Position numbers and translations under genes: made by a program. A model generated the notes under the pieces. The model did no database searches and was not told the DNA's origin. It saw only the letters and a program-made list of their open reading frames with translations. From NCBI GenBank assembly GCA_964479125.1, contig CAYZJK010000020.1:1-16545 (forward strand): a stretch of DNA of 16,545 nt, read 5' to 3'. The DNA comes from CAYZJK01 sp964479125. GTDB lineage: Bacteria; Patescibacteriota; Saccharimonadia; Saccharimonadales; Saccharimonadaceae. Shown here piece after piece: positions 13,020 to 16,545 of this stretch; within the stretch, counting starts at the first letter, position 1, and each line of letters starts with the position of its first letter.

Positions 13020-13418
13020 CTATCGCTTTGAGAACTGTTCCTTCTTACGAGCCTTACGTAGACCGTACTTCTTCGCTTCCTTCTCTCGAGGGTCGCGCTT
13101 TAGAAGTGAAGCCTTCTTAAGAACTGGTCGCAGGTCGCTTGATTCAGCTGTGATCGCCTTGGCGATTGCAAGCTTGATAGCGTCTACTTGTCCAGCTAGA
13201 CCACCACCGCTTACGCGGATGGTTACGTCGTACTCTTTTTGCTTGTTAACTACAGCTAGTGGATCAGTTACTTCAGCTAGAAGTGACTTGTTAGCTGATA
13301 GGTATTCTAGTGCTGGCTTGTCGTTGATCGTAATTGAGCCTTTACCTTTGTACAGGCGAGCTCGTGCTGTTGCAGTCTTACGTCGACCTAGGCCGTATGC
13401 GTATTCTAGGTTTGCCAT
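13020..13418 (-). CDS. rpsI: 30S ribosomal protein uS9
   Basis: 132 aa. Opens with Y-G-L-G-R-R-K-T-A-T-A-R, the standard S9 signature, has the V-S-G-G-G-L-A-G-Q-V-D-A-I block (63-75), and ends in the conserved K-R-tipped tail (F-S-K-R) that reaches the P-site tRNA. It is the last gene of the operon; its ATG overlaps the rplM stop (TAATG), with GAGG upstream, as expected for the rplM-rpsI pair found in most bacteria. Confidence 0.98.
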   Translation of the reverse strand: MANLEYAYGLGRRKTATARARLYKGKGSITINDKPALEYLSANKSLLAEVTDPLAVVNKQKEYDVTIRVSGGGLAGQVDAIKLAIAKAITAESSDLRPVLKKASLLKRDPREKEAKKYGLRKARKKEQFSKR

Positions 13419-13870
13419 TACTTCTTAACCTCTACTTTCTTAGGTGTTTGTGCTGTGTGAGCATGCTCGCTGCCAGCAAATACACGTAATCGAGTTAGGC
13501 GTTCTGCCTGAAGTTTGTTCTTAGGTAGCATTCCCTTAACCGCTTCAGTGATGATGCGCTCAGGGTGCTTTTCTCGAACTTCTTCTAGGCGAGCATCTTT
13601 GATTCCGCCTGGGAATCCTGTGTGTCGGTAGTAAACCTTATCAGTTTCCTTAGTACCGGTTACAACAGCATTCTTAGCGTTGATAACTACTACATAGTCA
13701 CCGCCGTCGATGTGAGGTGTGTATGTAGGCTTATTCTTACCAGTTAGACGAGTTGCAATCTCAGTTGCTAGTCGGCCTAGTGGTGCTTCAGAAGCGTCGA
13801 ATAGTAGCCACTCGCGATTCACTTCACTCGGTTTTTGTGAGTAAGTTTTAGCATTGTTCATCTTTGCCAT
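13418..13870 (-). CDS. rplM: 50S ribosomal protein uL13
   Basis: 150 aa. Contains W-L-L-F-D-A-S-E-A-P-L-G-R-L-A (20-34), G-D-Y-V-V-V-I-N-A (57-65), the H-T-G-F-P-G-G block (83-89) and G-M-L-P-K-N-K-L (113-120), all diagnostic of L13, an early-assembly large-subunit protein. ATG 13870 overlaps the rplQ stop (TAATG) and has a very strong Shine-Dalgarno, AGGAGGAGG. A second in-frame ATG three codons in is less well placed. The C-terminus is slightly extended and lysine-rich. Confidence 0.98.
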   Translation of the reverse strand: MAKMNNAKTYSQKPSEVNREWLLFDASEAPLGRLATEIATRLTGKNKPTYTPHIDGGDYVVVINAKNAVVTGTKETDKVYYRHTGFPGGIKDARLEEVREKHPERIITEAVKGMLPKNKLQAERLTRLRVFAGSEHAHTAQTPKKVEVKK

Positions 13871-14262
13871 TACTTAGCCTCCTCCTTAGTGAATTCTGGC
13901 TTGATCTCGTCAACGAACTCGATAGTTGCTAGTTGAGCACCGTCGCCCACACGAATGCGAGTACGTTCTACACGAACGTGTCCGCTTGTTCGGTGGGTTA
14001 GTTGTGGTGCAATAACGTCAACCAACTTGTAAGCTGCATCCCGAGTGCCAAGCTTTGAAATAACTTGTCGTCGGCTATGTAGATCACCTTTTTTAGCTTT
14101 AGTGATGAGCTTTTCGATGTAACGCACTAGCTCCTTAGCCTTTGGAAGAGTAGTTTCAATCTTGTGGTGTTCCACTAGACTTGTCGCTAGGCTTCGTAGG
14201 AGTGCGCGGCGCTGGTCGCGCTCACGACCAAATTTGCGCCCTTTGTATCCATGTCGATGCAT
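13870..14262 (-). CDS. rplQ: 50S ribosomal protein bL17
   Basis: 130 aa. Begins M-H-R-H-G-Y-K-G-R-K-F-G-R, matching the L17 start M-R-H-x-x-x-G-R-K-L-G-R, with L-L-R-S-L-A-T-S-L (22-30) and E-T-T-L-P-K-A-K-E-L (37-46). It follows rpoA by three bases, the usual bacterial order; GGAGC at the rpoA end serves as its ribosome site. Confidence 0.97.
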   Translation of the reverse strand: MHRHGYKGRKFGRERDQRRALLRSLATSLVEHHKIETTLPKAKELVRYIEKLITKAKKGDLHSRRQVISKLGTRDAAYKLVDVIAPQLTHRTSGHVRVERTRIRVGDGAQLATIEFVDEIKPEFTKEEAK

Positions 14263-14265
14263 ATA

Positions 14266-15189
14266 TTAGAGCTCCAACTCCGCTAGTTTGTCTTTTACTT
14301 CTTCTAGTGCTTTTGAGCCAAAGCCTTTTAGCTCGCGAAGATCTTGTTCACTTAGGGTTACAAGGTCTTGCACAGTACGAATTTCGTTGTTAACTAAAGC
14401 GTTTGCAGTGCGTGCGCTTAGGTTTAAGTCTTCAATTGGAGTGTTTAACTCGCTAGACTCGTCAACTTCTTCAACACCAGGAGCTGGGGCTGATTCTACA
14501 GTTGTACTACCAGCTAGTGCTGTGTACTGGTTTACTAGAATCGCTGCAGCTTCTTCGAAAGCTTCGCGTGGTGCGATTGAGCCGTCGGTGTCTACAGTAA
14601 GGATTAGCTTCTCAAGGTTAGTATCTTGACCAACACGAGTAGGCTGAACCTTATATCGTACACGTAGAACTGGGCTAAAGATTGCGTCTAGAGCGATGTG
14701 ATCGCTGTGTAGTCGTTCTTCGCTTGAGTCTTCGATAGTACGGTAACCACGACCTGAATCAACTACAAAGTCGATTACAAGCTTGGTCTTTGGGTCATCA
14801 ATTGTACAGATAACTGCATCAGGGTTGATGATTTCAACATCAGAGTTTGACTTGATGTCGCCAGCAGTCACAGGGCCTGAACCGGTCTTTTCAAGACGTA
14901 GTTCAACTGGCTCGTCGTTGTGCTGCTTAACGCGGATGTTCTTGATAGCCATGCTGATATCAACAACGTCTTCAGTCACACCTGGAACAGTTGTAAACTC
15001 GTGGCTTACACCTTCGATCTTGAAAGATACGATAGCTGAACCATTGATGCTAGAAAGTAGAACTCGTCGAAGACTATTTCCTAGGGTGTTTCCGTAGCCG
15101 TCGTGTAGCGGTTCTACTGTGAAAGATGCGCTGTTTTCAGCGTGATCTTCAATGCTCGCGAGCGCAGGATTGTGAATTACTTTTGTCAT
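14266..15189 (-). CDS. rpoA: DNA-directed RNA polymerase alpha subunit
   Basis: 307 aa, full length. The N-terminal dimerisation domain has G-Y-G-N-T-L-G-N-S-L-R-R-V-L-L-S-S (31-47). A flexible acidic linker (about 231-249) leads to the C-terminal domain (250-307) L-N-L-S-A-R-T-A-N-A-L to L-K-G-F-G-S-K-A-L-E-E-V-K. R260 and N263 align with E. coli R265 and N268, which contact promoter UP elements, so DNA-binding by the C-terminal domain should be kept. AAGGAG lies about nine bases before ATG 15189. Position between rpsD and rplQ is conserved across bacteria. Confidence 0.98.
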   Translation of the reverse strand: MTKVIHNPALASIEDHAENSASFTVEPLHDGYGNTLGNSLRRVLLSSINGSAIVSFKIEGVSHEFTTVPGVTEDVVDISMAIKNIRVKQHNDEPVELRLEKTGSGPVTAGDIKSNSDVEIINPDAVICTIDDPKTKLVIDFVVDSGRGYRTIEDSSEERLHSDHIALDAIFSPVLRVRYKVQPTRVGQDTNLEKLILTVDTDGSIAPREAFEEAAAILVNQYTALAGSTTVESAPAPGVEEVDESSELNTPIEDLNLSARTANALVNNEIRTVQDLVTLSEQDLRELKGFGSKALEEVKDKLAELEL

Positions 15190-15207
15190 ACCTATTTACT
15201 CCTTACC

Positions 15208-15825
15208 CTATCGTGAATAGTATTCAACAATTAGCTGTTCATTAATATCTGCTTCCGCTTCTTCACGCTTTGGATTGCCAGAGATAGAAACCTTAAGATT
15301 CTTAGTATCTGCCTTCATCCAGCTAAGTGGTTGCTGATCAGTATTTTTGACTGTTTCATCGATGTTAGTGAAGTATGCTGACTTCAGGCTCTTAGGTCGT
15401 ACAGTAATTTCGTCACCTGCTGAGACACGGATTGATGGAATATCAACGCGTCGGCCGTTTAGCATGAAGTGACCGTGTCCAACGAGCTGCCTTGCAGCAC
15501 GTCGGCTAGTCGCTAGACCTGCTCGGTAGATAACGTTGTCTAGACGTCGCTCTAGAAGTTGAAGTAGGTTTTCGCCCGCTAGACCTTCTCGTCGAGTTGC
15601 TTCCTTCATAAGGCGAGCGAACTGCTTTTCTAGAAGACCGTAAGTACGGCGAACCTTTTGCTTTTCTCGTAGTTGAGTTAGGTATAGGCTTGGCTTACCC
15701 TGGCGAGAATGAGCGTGCTGACCCGGAATGCCAGTCTTGCGTGCTAATACTTTGTGAGCCTTAGGGTGAAGAGCATAACCTTCTCGACGGCTTTGTTTAA
15801 CGATTGGTGATGTATCACGTGCCAT
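15208..15825 (-). CDS. rpsD: 30S ribosomal protein uS4
   Basis: 205 aa. Has the Y-G-L-L-E-K-Q-F-A-R-L block (62-72), the E-R-R-L-D-N-V-I-Y-R-A-G-L-A motif (91-104) and the S4 RNA-binding segment A-R-Q-L-V-G-H-G-H-F-M-L-N-G-R (110-124). It binds 16S rRNA early in assembly and often acts as an autoregulator of the alpha operon in other bacteria; no leader is visible here to test that. Its N-terminal region has no cysteine cluster, so it is the zinc-free form. GGAGG sits nine bases before the ATG, inside the rpsK end. Confidence 0.97.
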   Translation of the reverse strand: MARDTSPIVKQSRREGYALHPKAHKVLARKTGIPGQHAHSRQGKPSLYLTQLREKQKVRRTYGLLEKQFARLMKEATRREGLAGENLLQLLERRLDNVIYRAGLATSRRAARQLVGHGHFMLNGRRVDIPSIRVSAGDEITVRPKSLKSAYFTNIDETVKNTDQQPLSWMKADTKNLKVSISGNPKREEAEADINEQLIVEYYSR

Positions 15826-15828
15826 CTT

Positions 15829-16221
15829 TTAAGCCCTCCTTGCCTTCTTAGGACGAACACCGCCGTGTGGAACGCCAGTTACGTCTTTAATACTTTCAAC
15901 AGAGATGTTAAGACCAGTTAGAGCACGCACTGCTGCGTCTCGGCCTAGACCAACACCCTTGATGAATACGTCGACTGCATTAAGCCCGTGTAGAGCTACT
16001 GCAGCTTCACCAGCTTTTTCAGCGGCTACCTGAGCAGCATAGGCTGTGCCTTTTTTGCTACCACGGAAACCACAAGCGCCTGCGCTTGAGCCAGTAAGTA
16101 CATTACCCTTCTTATCGGTAAAGGTAATAATTGTGTTATTAAATGTCGCTTGAACATGCATCTGACCAGCTGGAACTGATCGACGTGTCTTCTTGCGAGC
16201 AGCTGATTTTGCTTCTGCCAT
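15829..16221 (-). CDS. rpsK: 30S ribosomal protein uS11
   Basis: 130 aa. Features G-Q-M-H-V-Q-A-T-F-N-N-T-I-I-T-F-T (19-35), G-F-R-G-S-K-K-G-T-A-Y-A-A-Q (51-64) and the C-terminal V-T-G-V-P-H-G-G-V-R-P-K-K-A-R-R (114-129). The last block replaces the usual H-N-G-C-R-P with H-G-G-V-R-P, removing a commonly conserved Cys. It lines the mRNA exit platform. AAGGA is about 11 bases upstream of ATG 16221. Confidence 0.97.
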   Translation of the reverse strand: MAEAKSAARKKTRRSVPAGQMHVQATFNNTIITFTDKKGNVLTGSSAGACGFRGSKKGTAYAAQVAAEKAGEAAVALHGLNAVDVFIKGVGLGRDAAVRALTGLNISVESIKDVTGVPHGGVRPKKARRA

Positions 16222-16239
16222 TGTCTATAAGTTCCTTTC

Positions 16240-16545
16240 CTAGGTCTTGCTTGCTGCTTTAGGTTGAGCGCCGCCAACTGCGGTTGCGCGACCCTTACGA
16301 GTTCGTGCATTCGTACGGGTTCGCTGTCCACGTACTGGTAGACCAGCCTTATGTCGTAGACCACGATAAGTGTTGACATCTTTTAGTCGCTTAATGTTAT
16401 TTGTTACCAAGCGCTGTAGATCACCTTCTACAGTGAAGTCATTGTCGATGATTTCACGTAATTTCTGTTCCTCAGCCTCGGTGAGATCTTTCACCCGAGT
16501 GGTCGGCTCTATTTTAGCCGCCGCAAGGATGGTCGAAGCGTGCTT
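16240..16545 (-). CDS. rpsM: 30S ribosomal protein uS13, 5' end cut by the window
   Basis: 101 codons are visible and the open frame runs off the right edge. The in-frame GTG at 16494 is not the start: upstream codons to 16545 translate as K-H-A-S-T-I-L-A-A-A-K-I-E-P-T-T-R, which is the standard S13 region before V-K-D-L-T. Downstream come N-I-K-R-L-K-D-V-N-T-Y-R-G-L-R-H and G-Q-R-T-R-T-N-A-R-T-R-K-G, diagnostic of S13, which bridges the subunits at the 30S head. About 20 N-terminal residues are missing compared with the family's usual 120 or so. It is the first visible gene of the operon. Confidence 0.97.
   Translation of the reverse strand, partial: KHASTILAAAKIEPTTRVKDLTEAEEQKLREIIDNDFTVEGDLQRLVTNNIKRLKDVNTYRGLRHKAGLPVRGQRTRTNARTRKGRATAVGGAQPKAASKT

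Noticed and set aside
12904..14629. Plus-strand frames opposite rpsI, rplM, rplQ and rpoA
   Set aside because: Arg/Ser/Phe-rich shadows caused by codon bias of highly expressed genes on the other strand.
16026..16379. Minus-strand open frame of 117 codons spanning rpsK and rpsM
   Set aside because: Lies in another frame over two certain ribosomal genes; translation has no family resemblance.
16492..16494. GTG at 16494 as the start of rpsM
   Set aside because: Conserved S13 sequence continues in frame to the window edge, so the true start is outside.

Overview
The window looks like chromosomal DNA from a Candidate Phyla Radiation bacterium, most likely a Saccharibacteria (TM7) relative. This is an inference from gene content, not from a database search. 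Supporting points are short intergenic gaps, compact proteins, a zinc-ligand-free L33, a GT4-GH57-GH15 alpha-glucan cluster, a type-II-like NADH dehydrogenase, and rplM-rpsI following rplQ directly. UGA is a normal stop at the single place it is used (end of the GT4 gene). The sister recoded lineages (Gracilibacteria/Absconditabacteria) are therefore unlikely.

Layout, left to right. (1) 1-794, minus strand: tRNA-Trp(CCA) with its own promoter, and a membrane-anchored DsbA-like thiol oxidoreductase. (2) 887-2023, plus: a two-Rossmann FAD/NAD oxidoreductase of the NDH-2 type, divergent from the DsbA-like gene. (3) 2036-7168, plus: a near-consensus promoter and a tightly packed operon of GT4 glycosyltransferase, GH57 amylase-like protein, GH15-like glucoamylase and an unrecognised protein, closed by a bidirectional hairpin terminator. 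None of the four has a signal peptide, so an intracellular alpha-glucan (glycogen-like) pathway is the simplest reading. (4) 7182-8400: a small two-helix membrane protein (minus), tRNA-Thr(TGT)+tRNA-Tyr(GTA) and rpmG (plus), then tRNA-Thr(GGT) (minus), each unit with recognisable promoter and terminator. (5) 8468-12950, minus: TPR protein, holB-like clamp-loader subunit, RluD-type pseudouridine synthase with an extra N-terminal domain, trpS and an alpha/beta hydrolase. (6) 12970-16545, minus: the ribosomal/RNA polymerase operon rpsM (5' end cut by the window)-rpsK-rpsD-rpoA-rplQ-rplM-rpsI, ending in a long terminator.

Regulatory signals are unusually readable. Several units share a sigma70-type extended -10 of the form TGA-TATAAT. 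Three minus-strand genes (TPR protein, trpS, hydrolase) have this -10 only 6-7 bases before their ATG and no Shine-Dalgarno sequence, which predicts leaderless mRNAs. The other genes have ordinary Shine-Dalgarno sites, and many are joined by TAATG or ATGA overlaps.

The points most worth a second look are: the GH57 protein with both expected catalytic positions apparently substituted; the leaderless-promoter pattern; a 29-base terminator hairpin present twice in inverted orientation with one mismatch; the extra N-terminal domain on the pseudouridine synthase; and strong avoidance of TGA stops. No CRISPR array, insertion sequence, integrase or phage gene was seen. No stretch above about 180 bases lacks a gene.
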